A DNA stretch of 64,000 nucleotides, taken from Aporrectodea caliginosa (Eukaryota > Annelida > Clitellata > Crassiclitellata > Lumbricidae). Location of the stretch: positions 830,001 through 894,000 of the forward strand of contig JACEVL010000161.1 in assembly GCA_020284085.1 (NCBI GenBank), given 5' to 3'. Within the stretch, counting starts at the first letter, position 1. Each line of letters begins with the position of its first letter. A program made the translations under genes and the position numbers. The notes beneath the pieces were generated by a model. The model was not told the origin of the DNA, ran no database searches, and worked only from the letters and a program-made list of their open reading frames with translations. Shown one piece after another: positions 44,757-55,850 of the stretch.

Positions 44757-45599
44757 AAGTGGCTAAGATGTTGACGTTAGAGGATAGTATAGGTAGAAAG
44801 GCCAAGAAACGAAATGGTTAAGTAAACTCCAATTAAAGGAAAGTGCCGGTGAATTGCTTACCGCCAAGTAAAGTATAAAGAGAGGAGTGGAAAATGAAGT
44901 GGAAGACATTGCAATTGCAGTCTCAGATGGAGGTGGAAGAAGCAGAGAGAACGCATCGCAAAGAGCAAGGGGAAAGAGGATTTGAGTTGGAAAAAACTGA
45001 AGTTGTTGGGTGAAGCTGACAAAGGAAAAGAGAGAATTAAGACAGAGGAAAGAAGATTAAATTTGGAGACACAGTGGAAAGGAAATTGCAATTATAATTA
45101 GACTAAAAGGAACAGCAGCGTCGTATGAGTGGAAGTTGAAGAGTTTGGAGAGTAAGATAAATGAGTCAGACAATACACAAGATAGGTTTCGACCTGAGTC
45201 GGTTGAAATTTGATTAAACTGACGTTGAACATTAGCTGCTGTCATTCGAGAAGACTGCGCACATACATTGGTTTCTGAAGGTTAAGTGGACGACTCTCAT
45301 GCATATGCAATTAACAGGAAATCTATGGATCTGGAAATTGGAGTGATGCTTCCAAACAGAAATTTCTTCATTCACAGCCGAGAAGTTCGTGTAGTAATTC
45401 ACATCTAAGAACAACATCGTGTGCTATGGTATACCTTTGGAGATAACCACTAAATGCGGCATATCGTCAGGCTTCCTTTCCTGGCCGACCACTAGACAAT
45501 GTCTACATAGGACTCCAGTGGTGTTCTACACCGATAACACCTAGATCTATGTAAGTAATCAGGCGTCTGATACTCTTACTGCAGTGGCAGCAAAGGGTA

Positions 45600-46540
45600 A
45601 GGCTATGATGACTATTGGTTGGGACATTTATCTTCCCTATTATCTGCAGTGCATACTGTACGTTACGCAGAGTGCATACATTTACGTTACTATAGAGATA
45701 CTAGATTCACCTTTTGTTACCTCTTGCCACCTGTCCTGTTAAGTTCGTCTGAACTGAAGCGGTTTCGCTGGTCTGCCCTAAAAGCCACTCTGATTAGACA
45801 TTCTGATGGGTATAGTTAAATAGAAACTTTGAATAAATGAATGCCTCAATCAAACAATCAATCAGTGAGTCGGTCGGTCGGTAAGTTAGCCATTCCGTCA
45901 ATCAACCAGACAACCAATCAACGAAACGAACCATGCAATCATTCAATGAATGATGGGTTCTTGAGTCAATAAGAAATGCATATGTTCTTTTAGGGATCTG
46001 TTAATGAATGCTCTGAGCGACGATAGAATATTTGTTGGTCATATGACAGAGGCCGAGGCTAATGTTTGACGGTTGATATCTTGAAAAGGCCCTTAGGAAA
46101 TTTAGTAAATTGCCTGCAGTCTTAAGCATGGACGGTCCTCTGAGCAGAGATGGCCCGCAGGACAACATAGTAAGATAAGTTAAGATAATATAAGATAAGG
46201 ATAATATTCTATAATTGACCAAATGCTATCCACATTTTGGTGACAGACATGATAATGTGATTTAAATCAATCTAATGCAATGTAATGTCTTATAATGCAA
46301 CACCTTACCTCACCTTACCGTACCTGTATAGTACCTGTCCTCACCCCAACAGCCTACTTATCTTTCTTTGTTTTACCTTATCTCACCTTCTTTACCGTAT
46401 CTTATAACCCTACTTTACCTTGCACTTTAATACTCGTCCTAATACCACCGTTAGTGTACTTGTATACCTTACCTCATCTTACCTTATCCGTTCTTCCCTT
46501 AGCTTGATTTACTTACTAACGGTCTTTCATTGGTGTATAC
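45600..46540. other. no gene recognised
   Basis: AATCA repeats near 45830-45930, and (TTACC)-type repeats on 46290-46500 (CCTTACCTCACCTTACC). No credible frame. Confidence 0.5.
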
Positions 46541-46549
46541 GAGACTTAC

Positions 46550-46789
46550 AGTTTCTCACTTCTCTGTCGCAGTAGATCTCGATTTCACAGATGGTCATTA
46601 AACCGTTCCCATTGCTCGACTGCTGGACGATGACATAACGTCCGGATGCGGTGCGTGGATGGCACTGGAGGCTGAGGTAGGCACCGTCTGCAGCCGGTCC
46701 TGGATACTGACCGTAGAGGGCGTAGTATCCTCTGACCGGATTTGCAGAACTGTTGCTCAGTCCGACTACGAAGTTGTCCAAACGATACC
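46550..46789 (-). CDS. F-type lectin exon 3 (C-terminal half of the fucolectin domain)
   Basis: An 80-codon exon starting after TTTGACATAG and ending GAGAAACT|GTAAGT (donor at 46548-46549). It encodes RLDNFVVGLSNSS, GQYPGPAADGAYLSLQC, GRYVIVQQSS and MTICEIEIYC, the second half of the F-type lectin fold (family pattern: RL..., C...GRYV.V......L.LCE.EV). Its first bases GG complete the G left by exon 2 at 48159 to give Gly, so the join reads NN-G-YRLDNF. The strong donor implies at least one further exon to the left, not identified. A 47-codon-free read-through would stop after SRIHQ if the donor were unused. The exon is intact although exon 2 carries a frameshift. Confidence 0.85.
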
Positions 46790-47227
46790 CTATGTCAAAT
46801 TACGAAATTAAGTTTTCACATAATATTAGATAAAATACAAGTAAGTCGTATTTGGTCGTATTCGCTCCCCAGGCGTTAAAAAGAATATAGTGTCAATGTA
46901 ACTTGGCAATGTGATTCGCTCTGATGCAATGTGACGTTCTATGATGTGACGTAACGTGATGTAGCGTAATGTGACGGGACGTAATGTGATTAAGCGTGAT
47001 GTGATGTAACGTATAACCGGTAAGAAATTACTAAAGAGGTTTCCAGGAAATGGGCCTTGGAGAAGAGAGCTTCCTCCTAAGGCAAATATTGGCTACACAG
47101 ACAAACTGAAAGTAACGTCATGGCTTCCTATTGATAGCCAACGATGCTGCTGGCAAGAACAGTTACTGATGATGATGAATGATAATGTTGATGCTTCTGC
47201 TGCTGCTGCTGATGACGATGGTGTTGG

Positions 47228-47321
<94 letters not shown>

Positions 47322-48158
47322 AACAATACTAATGATTATTATTATTATCGTTGTTGTTGACGATGATGTTTTTTGCTGTTTTTGTCCGCTCATTGTCACG
47401 AATACACTTAAATGGGGAGCAGCTGCAGCTAAGGTGCAGGCCTACGTTGAATGTCATGCGCAGTGTTGCTGACTTTTCCTGAGATTTTATACATTATATG
47501 TAAGATACAAAAAACGAGGAAACCTGGGTAAGTTTGTGCAAGTTTACAAATTTTATATGTATAGGATGGTATGAGATAGTTATACGTTGAAACTAGTTCT
47601 AAATGTATAAGAAGTGTGAGCTGTGTGTACATAATTATGTGGTGAAGAGTAGGCATAATGTTAGGCGTTCAGTGTGTGTGAAAACAGATGAAATTTGATA
47701 TCAGTCATAATTTGATGAACTTACTGTACGTTAATGTGATGATGACAATGGTGGTAGCGGTTGTGTTGGCGGTGATGTGGTGGTGGTGAAATTGATGACG
47801 ATTAATAATAATGGTGATGGCGAAAAAGAAGTCGATGATAAGAATTATTTGATAATTTTGGTGGGTTTGGTGGTTTTGGTGAGGGCGTGGTGATGGTTGC
47901 GGCGATATAGATGACGATGAATGTGGTGGTGGTGGTGGTGGTGGTGGTGGTGGTGGTGGTGGTGGTGGTGGTGGTGGTGGTGGTGGTGGTGGTGGCAAAG
48001 ATGACGATGAATGTGGTGGTGGTGGTGGTGGTTGTGGTGGCAAAGATGACGATGATGGAAAGCATGAGTAAATCCAGGAAACCCAACCTATCGTCGCCTC
48101 TGCCTTCTGACTATGCCCTCTCTTCCCACACTTGCAGCTAAGGTACTTTTTCGCTTAC
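46790..48158 (-). repeat. lectin intron 2 with (ATG)n and (GGT)n microsatellites
   Basis: GATG triplets at 47229-47320 and GGT triplets at 47920-48060 (ACC in gene orientation). 48060-48130 matches 28800-28900 of the plus gene in reverse (GGAAAGCATGA, CCAGGAAACCC). Met, Thr, Pro and Ser runs in frames here are artefacts. Confidence 0.85.
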
Positions 48159-48399
48159 CATTATTACCATCGCCACGGTTAACCAGCACGATCCTTTCAA
48201 CTTTGACCGGTTGGTCGAGGTCGACGCGCCACCAACTGGTTCCACCGGAATAGTCAATCGTATGAGTGCAAGATCCCGCGAAGTAGTCCGTGTTGTAGTT
48301 GCCGTCGATGGCGAGACTGGCATAAGGCGTTGGTATGCGTGGAACTCTGAGTTGCTGTTCGTCCAATCAGATTCAGTTTGCCTTCCACCGATTCAGCAG
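48159..48399 (-). pseudogene. F-type lectin exon 2 with a one-base insertion
   Basis: A 241-bp exon between TTCTCGACAG and AATAATG|GTAAGC. It is homologous to 28542-28787: LNLIGRTATQSST, SLAIDGNYNTDYFAGSCTHT, SWWRVDLDQPVKVERIVLVN and RGDGNN. At about 48325 there is one extra C (AACGCCTTATGCC here, AACGCTTATGC in the plus copy). It shifts the frame between TQSST and SLAIDG. All other length differences from the plus copy are multiples of three, and exons 1 and 3 are clean, so the gene is either freshly dead or the base is an assembly error. Without the extra base the exon would be phase 1 at both ends like its partner. Confidence 0.82.
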
Positions 48400-48937
48400 C
48401 TGTCGAGAAAACAATTCGATCTTTGAATTTGAGTAAGTTAAAATGGCATGACCTGTGACGACTGGCAGTTGATCTTCTGCTCGTGCACCTTACATGCATG
48501 TAACACTCACAGGCATAATTAAGAATCATCCACCGTCCATCACTCATACACCGATTGACTGACACACAGGCGATTGGTGAATCAATGATCGACTGTGGAA
48601 TATTCTCAACCATATTTGAAACATTTAATGTTCATGAACAAAACCTACAATTTACATTCAAGCAACCCAGTCATCAGTATAGTTTATCAATGCCTAGATG
48701 CATATTTCTGTTTTTCCTTGCTAAGCCAGCATAAGAATAAACGGATCATTACTCTTTTCTTATCTTAATCTTCCACCCTTAATATGGCATGCGGGATAAA
48801 ATAACTTTTATTCGATTCGAAGTTCCTTTGAACATGAGCTGATCGAAATCTCTCGTTAGATTTGACTCGATGTCATTGTCCGCTAGCAGATATCGCTGAA
48901 TTCACCAGCGTCGATCAGCTTTGCATGATTAGATATA

Positions 48938-50317
48938 CACTGTGTCCGGAAAAATTCCGACCCCCTGAGATACGAATGAGAGAACTAGTAAATTGTCATC
49001 AATTTTTAAAATTCCAAAAACAATTTAATCCTGAAATATTAGTGAACTATAATTTATGTTCAAAATGTCCGCCATTGGCTTCAACACAAGCTACGAGACG
49101 CACACGCCACTGACTAACGGCAGCATCGACGACCAGTTGATCAAATTCATCCCAAGCATTAACAATTCGCTCACGGAGTTCTTCAATGTTTCTGACCTTT
49201 GTCTTGTATACCTTCTCCTGCATTATTCCCCAAATTTTATAATCAACAGGATTTAAGTCCGGACTGTTTGGAGGCCAAAGATTTGGAGGTATAAAATCTG
49301 GAGTCTCCTTTATCAGCAGTTCGACAGTTTCACGTGCTCGGTGAGCTGGAGCACCATCTTGTTGAAATGTGTAGTAATCTGAATATTGCCTGATATCAGG
49401 TAATAATTTTTCCAACAACAAAGAATCTCGATAGTAAGCTCCATTTATTTTAACGCCAGGTTCTATGAAATGTATGTCTGTTTTACCAAGAGCAGATACA
49501 CCAACTGAAACCATTACTGACTGGCTGAATGTTGGGCGAGTACTAAGCAAACGATTAGCTGGGATGTTTTTCTTCCGAGTTCCGGTGGCAACGTACAGAC
49601 GATCATTTTGACTGTTCTTTGGTGTGGCGATGGTAAACAACTTTTCGTCTGTAAACCAAATAAAGTTTACCATTTCATCAGGATAGCGATCTAACAAAAT
49701 CCTTGAACGCTCGAGCCGTGCTTCCTTGTTGGCTTCTGTTAATTCAGTCGCTCGTCTTTTCTTTAAACACTTTAGATGAAGGTCATTTTTGACAATTTCG
49801 TGCACTGAAGTTTTTGAAATTCCAGTCTCTCGAGCGATTTCTCTTAGCGTTAGATGTGATTGAGGTCGATCTTCTTGACTTAAAACGAGATCCTCAACTT
49901 TTTCGATATTTTCAGTTGTCCGTGCAACTCTCGGTCTACCGCTACCCTTGCGACGCTTACACGATTCGGTTAGATCAATTTTTCGTATAAGGTACTTTAG
50001 TCCACCTAATGTCCAACCCTTGTTCGGAAATTTTTTCAGAAACTTCTTGGCTCCATATTTCTTGTTTTGGCGTAAAAATTTTATAACAATTTTGTCTTCC
50101 TCGCTAAACGCCATTTTCTTGCAACTTTGTTTACAAAATATAAAACTCAAATACGTCACTATGACGTAAGTTTAAACGGGGCCGTTAATACATTACAAAG
50201 AATTTCGTTTGTAAGTATGTCAAGATGAAAATGCTTTTGTATTTTTTTAAATCGATTATTATCTACTATAGTTTTTTAACCACATCTGTGGGGGTCGGAA
50301 TTTTTCCGGACACAGTG
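48938..50317 (-). mobile_element. mariner-family transposon, apparently complete (1380 bp)
   Basis: Terminal inverted repeats of about 28 bp (CACTGTGTCCGGAAAAATTC, CGACCCCC) identical at both ends, flanked by TA (48936-48937, 50318-50319). It contains one intact transposase gene and sits in intron 1 of the minus-strand lectin. Perfect repeats plus an open ORF suggest a recent arrival. Confidence 0.95.
49047..50114 (-). CDS. mariner-type transposase, DD37D
   Basis: A 355-residue frame from the second in-frame ATG (MAFSEEDKIVIKFLRQNKKY), which begins with the usual helix-turn-helix. An upstream ATG at 50159 adds 15 residues without homology. N-terminal DNA-binding part: KGSGRPRVARTTENIE and LREIARETGISKTSVHEI. 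Catalytic residues: Asp in WFTDEKLF, Asp in FQQDGAPAHRA, Asp in SPDLNPVDYKIW. I count 37 residues between the second and third Asp. The C-terminus CVEANGGHFEHKL is typical. It performs cut-and-paste transposition at TA. A defective relative lies at 13590-14615. Confidence 0.95.
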   Translation of the reverse strand: MAFSEEDKIVIKFLRQNKKYGAKKFLKKFPNKGWTLGGLKYLIRKIDLTESCKRRKGSGRPRVARTTENIEKVEDLVLSQEDRPQSHLTLREIARETGISKTSVHEIVKNDLHLKCLKKRRATELTEANKEARLERSRILLDRYPDEMVNFIWFTDEKLFTIATPKNSQNDRLYVATGTRKKNIPANRLLSTRPTFSQSVMVSVGVSALGKTDIHFIEPGVKINGAYYRDSLLLEKLLPDIRQYSDYYTFQQDGAPAHRARETVELLIKETPDFIPPNLWPPNSPDLNPVDYKIWGIMQEKVYKTKVRNIEELRERIVNAWDEFDQLVVDAAVSQWRVRLVACVEANGGHFEHKL

Positions 50318-50329
50318 TAGATTAGATGG

Positions 50330-51399
50330 GTATATTTCACAACAGGAGGCAAATTAGATAAATTTCCGTCTTCTTCTTTGGACGGCTTACACAAAGAGTA
50401 AAATTATCATTTGTAATTTTTAAATACATTGTAGGGCATGAATTAGTTATAAAAAATTATTTATATTATATTATTTAGATGATTAGTAACTTATGAGAAA
50501 AAAAATTATAAAGTCCAAATTTTAACTAGAAATTGCATTGTCCTTTCTAATGGTGAGTCAATTCAACTATGTAAGTTAATTTTACTACAATTAAAATGAA
50601 TTTATTTAATGGTACATGTAGAAAATTTATCGTAAAAAAGTTTAGGTTGCTGTTAGAGTAACAGCTGAAACGCTTAACTGATGTTTTATAATTTTTAGAT
50701 CATTATCTTACATATATCCATTGCTTTATATGGATTTTATTAACTAATTAACAAACTAAATAATTAAAAAAATAAAACCGTCTGTCTTCAAATATTGGTT
50801 ACAACACCGTTACGAATGGGTTTCTGCCATCTGGGGAATAAATTGAAAACTCTCGGTTTTTGAATTGGCATCTTCGATAGCAGAGAACCAGTCTGCATAC
50901 AGCCTCGCCACTATAAACTAACTATTTATTGTATCTTAACTCGTCCGGTAAGCATGGAGACCTAATTATGAATATTTTACAACTCCGTTACTACAACTCC
51001 GTTAGGCCTACATTATTTTCTATTAAAATGAATTTATTTAATGGTAGGCCTACATGTAAATATTTGTCGTAAAAAAGTTTAGGTTGCTGTGTAATAATTT
51101 AATGCACACTTAATACTAAATTACATTAATCACTAATTATAAACAGTGGCGGTAATATATTGTATTGTGTATTCATTAAGTAACGGAGTTGTAAATATTT
51201 AGGAATCAAAGTTGTATGTGGTTTCACATAGTAAAAAAACTAAAATAAAAAATTAGGCCAAATCTGTCAAATTTAAGCTCTGCTCAATATCAAATATGCT
51301 TCAGGACTGCTAGTAAAATATTTGTGTAAGATTTTTTTTATTTTGCATGACTTTCTCTAATTCTATTTCTGAATTTGACGCCTGTTGTGAAATATACCA
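50330..51399. mobile_element. AT-rich inverted-repeat element (about 1.07 kb)
   Basis: GGTATATTTCACAACAGG on the left returns inverted on the right (CCTGTTGTGAAATATACC), with further similarity inward (CAAATT.AGA). If the ends are TATTTC..GAAATA, it is flanked by TA, as for Tc1/mariner elements. Inside, TTTATTTAATGGTA..TTTAGGTTGCTGT occurs twice (about 50590 and 51035), and a smaller inverted pair (TTTACAACTCCGTTAC, 50973 and 51182) suggests a nested piece. No coding. Confidence 0.6.
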
Positions 51400-51558
51400 G
51401 TACAGATAGGTAGGCCTGTACAATAATTAATATAATAATTAATTATTCATTGGAGATTTTTTCGAGGTTACAACTAATAACCGGGAAATGAAACTAACTG
51501 ATGCGAGAACGCAGGATGTGAATGGAATTCATACACGAACAGAGATTATAGATGGAAG

Positions 51559-52202
51559 GGCAATCCTCCGAAGTCCGGTCCCAAATTATTTCGCCGTACA
51601 TGACGTTGGTAAGTAAGCACTCTACCGATGTCCATCATAACTGTCATCAATCCCGTTTCCATTTCATGCAGAATTATTTTTAATCAATCCAGCTTCCATT
51701 TAATGAAAAAAATGACCCAACTTCTATTTAACCAGAAAAATATTTTTCATCAATGGAACTTTTATTTATTGTATTGTAGGCCCCTATTGTATTTTCGTTT
51801 ATTGATCTACTCTAGCTGTCATAACGCAGCTAGTTTAAGTAAAGTAAAGAACTTTAAGTAAAGTAAAGAACTTTTCTCATGGGTCCAGCTTCGACTTACG
51901 GAAACAATTATTTTCATCATTCCAGCTTCTATTGCATCAAAAACTTAGTTTCATCAATCCAGCTTCTATTTACGGTAAAAATATTTCCATCAATCCAACT
52001 TCTATTTAAAGATAGAAATGGTTTCATCAATCCCACTTCCAGTTAGGGAAACAATTTTTTTCCTCAATCCAGCTTCCATTTTAATTTTACGATATAAAAT
52101 AATTTAGCAACCTAAACTACGGGTTTACCATAAACGGTTTGTAAAGTGACGGTGAGAAAAAATGCTGTGAAATAATTTGGGACCGGACTTCGGAGGATTG
52201 CC
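51559..52202. mobile_element. hAT-type non-autonomous element (644 bp)
   Basis: 34-bp inverted ends beginning GGCAATCCTCCGAAGTCCGG, with the exact 8-bp duplication GATGGAAG (51551-51558, 52203-52210). The interior is a degenerate tandem of a TCATCAATCCAGCTTCTATT unit. That unit also builds 60375-61290, so the two are relatives. It interrupts the lectin intron: sequence right of 52210 matches 23921-24080 reversed. Confidence 0.92.
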
Positions 52203-52364
52203 GATGGAAGCAATTGCACGGATTGAAACAAAGACAGGGTCTGGGACAGAGACTGCGATAGGACGGCCTAAAAAACGAGACTTTTCAGAGACAGCGGCAT
52301 ATAATAGGAGATGAGAATGAATCAGCAAAATTAATATGCCTATTGATAAACGAAGACCACTTAC

Positions 52365-52431
52365 CTGGAAAGACGAACCAAACGCTGCCAAGACTCTCAA
52401 TCACTTTAACCACGGCACATGCGAACTTCAT
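52365..52431 (-). CDS. F-type lectin exon 1 (signal peptide), minus-strand gene
   Basis: A 67-bp exon: MKFACAVVKVIESLGSVWFV, FP plus one base, ending CTTTCCAG|GTAAG. Same length and phase as 23854. The leftover G joins CT of exon 2 (48399) to give Ala. Intron 1 is about 4 kb and consists largely of transposons (mariner, TIR element, hAT-type). The upstream flank (right) is soon interrupted by the hAT element at 52510, only about 80 bp away, so much of the ancestral promoter may have been displaced. Confidence 0.78.
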
Positions 52432-52509
52432 ATCTAATTACAAACAACGTATAGGCCTAAGTTAAGTTAAATTCTGATCGGGTTTGATCATGTCAGATAA
52501 TGTCAGGGC

Positions 52510-54036
52510 CAGGGGCGTAACTACGGGGGGCAAGGGGGCAGCTGCCCCCCCCAAATGAAAGGGCTGCCACCCCAGCTGCCCCCCCAATCCCTGCACGAGT
52601 GATAAAGAATGTTATATAATTTCTGACTTATTTAATTTTTTATACAACTTCCTATACGGTATACCACTTCTTATATGGTGGGTGATCGGAAAGTGGGACA
52701 GGCCACTATAGAGGGACAGCTAAGCTAGTGAGGCTTGCATGCGTATTATGTCCAGTATACATCCAAAATCTAAAAATACATAGTCTATGGCTATATACCC
52801 TACGTCATTAATATGTGCGTCTTCTTTCTTTAAGTTCTCTGCCCTTCGGCAGGTTCCAACTTCCAATGACACCACTCTTCTCTGTGCTGTGCCCCCTCCC
52901 CCAACTCGCTGCCTCCGCCGGCCACACGTACACACGTTTTATTGCATGTGTTTAATGGCCTTTGGTTGTGCTTTTGAAAGTGAGATAGAAATTTAATATT
53001 TCTGAGAAATTGAGAATAAAAGCATCTTATTTGTCTTTGTAGTTTATCTATATAGTCAATTGCTTTGGTTCATTTAGTAGAGAGAATAGAATGGATTACT
53101 TTGTAACTCGTAACAAGCGTTCGGCTTCTTCTGGAACGCAACCACCGGCTTCTCGGCCACAAATTATGGAAGAAACTGAGTCTGAAAGGAATATAACTGC
53201 AATAAGCAGTGTTGGGTAGGAGTTAACTCAGATGAGTTTAAACTCACGAGTTAACTCACTTGCTGTGATTTATGAGTTTGAGTTAACTCACCTTAAAGAG
53301 TGTGAGTTATGAGTTTGATTTAACTCATATTTTCTGTGAGTTTGAGTTATAACTCAATTATTTTAAACTCAACTCACTCGGCACATATTATGTTGAAGAA
53401 AGCCGTTTTTTTTTATATCGGAACAGGCTGTCACACACCAACTTTGAAAAACTTCTGCTTAAAGCTAATACCAGTCATGTCTGAGATGTGAAACATGTGG
53501 ACTGTGGTGTTTACTTTGACTCAGTAATATTAACCTGATTTATCCATTATCCCATTAATAATAATAACAGTTATTCTAGTAATAATAAACTGATGATACC
53601 ATTTCCTGGTAACTGTGCATTTGTTCAACGTTCGATTAGAACGTGCTGGTATGATACGTGTGTGAGTTGATGAGTTGACTCATTTAACAACTGAGTTTGA
53701 GTTAACTCATTTCACTTAGGATGAGTTGAGTTTGAGTTTAAACTCATTTTGAGGTGCATGAGTTGAGTTTTGATTTAACTCATTTCTTGTGTGAGTTTAC
53801 CCAACACTGGCAATAAGACATGTCAATGATGTGATTGCTGTCAAGTCAATGATGTCATGACACTCCTGACTACTTTCAGTATTTTGTTCAATTGCTCAAT
53901 TGTTCAATTATCGTGCGTACGGCTCACGATGCCGATGCGCGCTTTAATTGCCAACGGTAGGCGTCGGTAGCCACCCCATAATTTTAGGCTGCCACCCCAC
54001 TGCCCCCCCATGAAAAAATAACTGGCTACGCCACTG
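52510..54036 (+). mobile_element. hAT element, internally deleted, host of a nested element
   Basis: Ends CAGGGGCGTAACTACGGGGG and, inverted, CAGTGGCGTAGCCAGTTA, with the exact 8-bp duplication GTCAGGGC (52502-52509, 54037-54044). Inside, ATGGATTACTTTGTAACTCG (53092) starts a short frame MDYFVTRNKRSASSGTQPPA, SRPQIMEETESERN, like the N-terminus of hAT transposases. It is cut by the nested element (53207-53809), and after it only about 220 bp remain, so the catalytic part is missing. Confidence 0.9.
53207..53809. mobile_element. nested hAT-type MITE (603 bp)
   Basis: Ends CAGTGTTGGGTA / TACCCAACACTG with the exact 8-bp duplication GCAATAAG (53199-53206, 53810-53817) inside the outer hAT element. 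Both subterminal zones are filled with GAGTTTGAGTTAACTCA and TGAGTTTAAACTCA palindromic units. No coding. Confidence 0.95.
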
Positions 54037-54470
54037 GTCAGGGCATGGTAAAATAGGACTTCATTGCTTGTAGATAACCGTTCAGTTACCATAAATTAAC
54101 CTTTAGTAGACCTGATGTCTGATGCAGTAACAAGTGGCGACTGTGAGCATTCTAAAGTTGACTGCAGGTTGGGCAATCTATATGTGATGGGTTGCCATGA
54201 CTAGATTTCAACAACGCTCATTGATTCCTGTTCAGAATCAATAACATTTCGAGTTTCATCTGCAGAGCCGTAATCAAATAGAGCGTAGGCCTATACCGTA
54301 TAGCCTACGTTATTGTTCAAATGAGATCCACACCTGAACTGAAATACAGTAATACGTGATTAATCTAATCTGCCGCATGAGTCCCGGACCCATCGCTTGG
54401 CTGGCACTGTATTGAAACAAAACCAAAACATAGAATTATGCTAACGAAGGCCTTTGAAAATTTGGTTTAA

Positions 54471-54955
54471 AACATAGGCCTAGTTGTTAAAAACGGTAAA
54501 ATCAAAATAAAAAACTGGAAAAAACGTCGTTTTATTGAAAAAAATAAAAAACTGAAAAAAGAGAAAAAAACGGAAATGAAAATAATATGACTTTGCTACA
54601 TCTTTTACTGCATTTTAAAATTAAAAATCTTGTTTACACAATTTAATTTTAATCAGCAAATTCAAATAACTTTTATAAGTTTTATTTCCTGTGGCGTATA
54701 CTGTGCTGTTATTTCTCAACTGATGACACTAAATAGTGACGTAGCCTAAATTAGATGAATCCTTGAAAGGATGGAGACAACGTAAGGGATATAAGACAAA
54801 AATAAAATTAAACAAATAGTAACAGACAATAAGTAAATAAATAAAGTTACATACAAAAAATAAAAAACGGAAAAAACGTGACGAGAAATAAAAAACGAAA
54901 AAAACGACGTGTTTTGGAGAAAAATAAAAAAAGAAAAAAACCTTTTTTACAACTA
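54471..54955. mobile_element. probable hAT-type MITE (AAAACGG-rich, 485 bp)
   Basis: TAGTTGTTAAAAAC near the left and TTTTTTACAACTA at the right are inverted. TGGTTTAA flanks both sides (54463-54470, 54956-54963) if the left boundary is set at AACATAGGCC. Those ten bases before the repeat contain TAGGCC, so the left edge may have been altered. The interior consists of AAAAAACGG/AAATAAAAAAC motifs. Confidence 0.65.
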
Positions 54956-55734
54956 TGGTTTAATAACAGTTGGAGTGCAGATGAAAAGCACAGCACAGGA
55001 ACCAAGCAGTAGTCGTCCGCTGTATAGAAACGCTTTGTTCAAATTGGTCGAAACGAATGAAGAGTCGGACGTACAAATGAATGGAAGCGAATTGCACCAC
55101 CTGATGCGATTCCATAGTATATATAGGCTACATGAACGCACTAAAGATAAAACAAAAGCGTTCAACTTTTTATACGTTTTCGACAGTGATTGATTAAATT
55201 TAGTGTTTGACATTTGAAGTGTGAAATGTTCGTACAGTCGACGCCACTTAAATGCACAACGGATAAGTGAATACTTTTAATCTAGGGTATTTCAATGGAA
55301 GACTAATCCGGGTATGTGCATATTGCATAAGTGCATAATTCGGTTATGTGCATAGCCGGCTACTGTACAGGCCCGTTATGCATTACTGCGTTTGTATCAA
55401 CGCCGTTTAATTGCATATAATAGGTACCTTATAACATTCTGGCCACTTACATGTAGCTCGATCGCCCTTGGACAGCAAACGACTCCAGCTGGTGACGTAA
55501 CATTCATTGTAACCGGTCGACATTCCGGAGAGTGCACACTTTTCCCGTAACTTTCTCAACACTCGATCGTTTAAGTTGAAAGAAAACTTTAACTGAATGG
55601 GCGCGTCTGTAACGTTTTGACCTTAGCAGAGCAAATAGAGGTGTTCAGGTGTTAAATGCAGGGTTTTTTAAAGGAAATTTTACAACTGCAGAACCCAGTT
55701 TTCAGAGGGTATCCAACATATTTGAAAAGTTGAC

Positions 55735-55850
55735 ACGACCGGGGGGGGGGGTAGTACCGCGTGTTTTGTGTTTTCCAAGATTTTTTCCCAGGGGGGTAGT
55801 ACCGCGTGTTTTCGAAGAATTTTTCGGGGGGTAGTAAACGAGCATTTTCA
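55735..55850. repeat. three-unit G-rich tandem (GGGGTAGTACCGCGTGTTTT)
   Basis: GGGGGGTAGTACCGCGTGTTTT occurs twice and a shorter GGGGGGTAGTAAACG once, each after a TTTTTC run. The first unit begins with a run of about ten G. Confidence 0.8.

Noticed and set aside
47163..48141. Poly-Asp, poly-Ser, poly-Ile, poly-Thr, poly-Pro and poly-Val frames
   Set aside because: Translations of (ATG)n and (GGT)n microsatellites inside a lectin intron.
48138..48426. Additional lectin-like frames on both strands
   Set aside because: Out-of-frame or antisense shadows of lectin exon 2.
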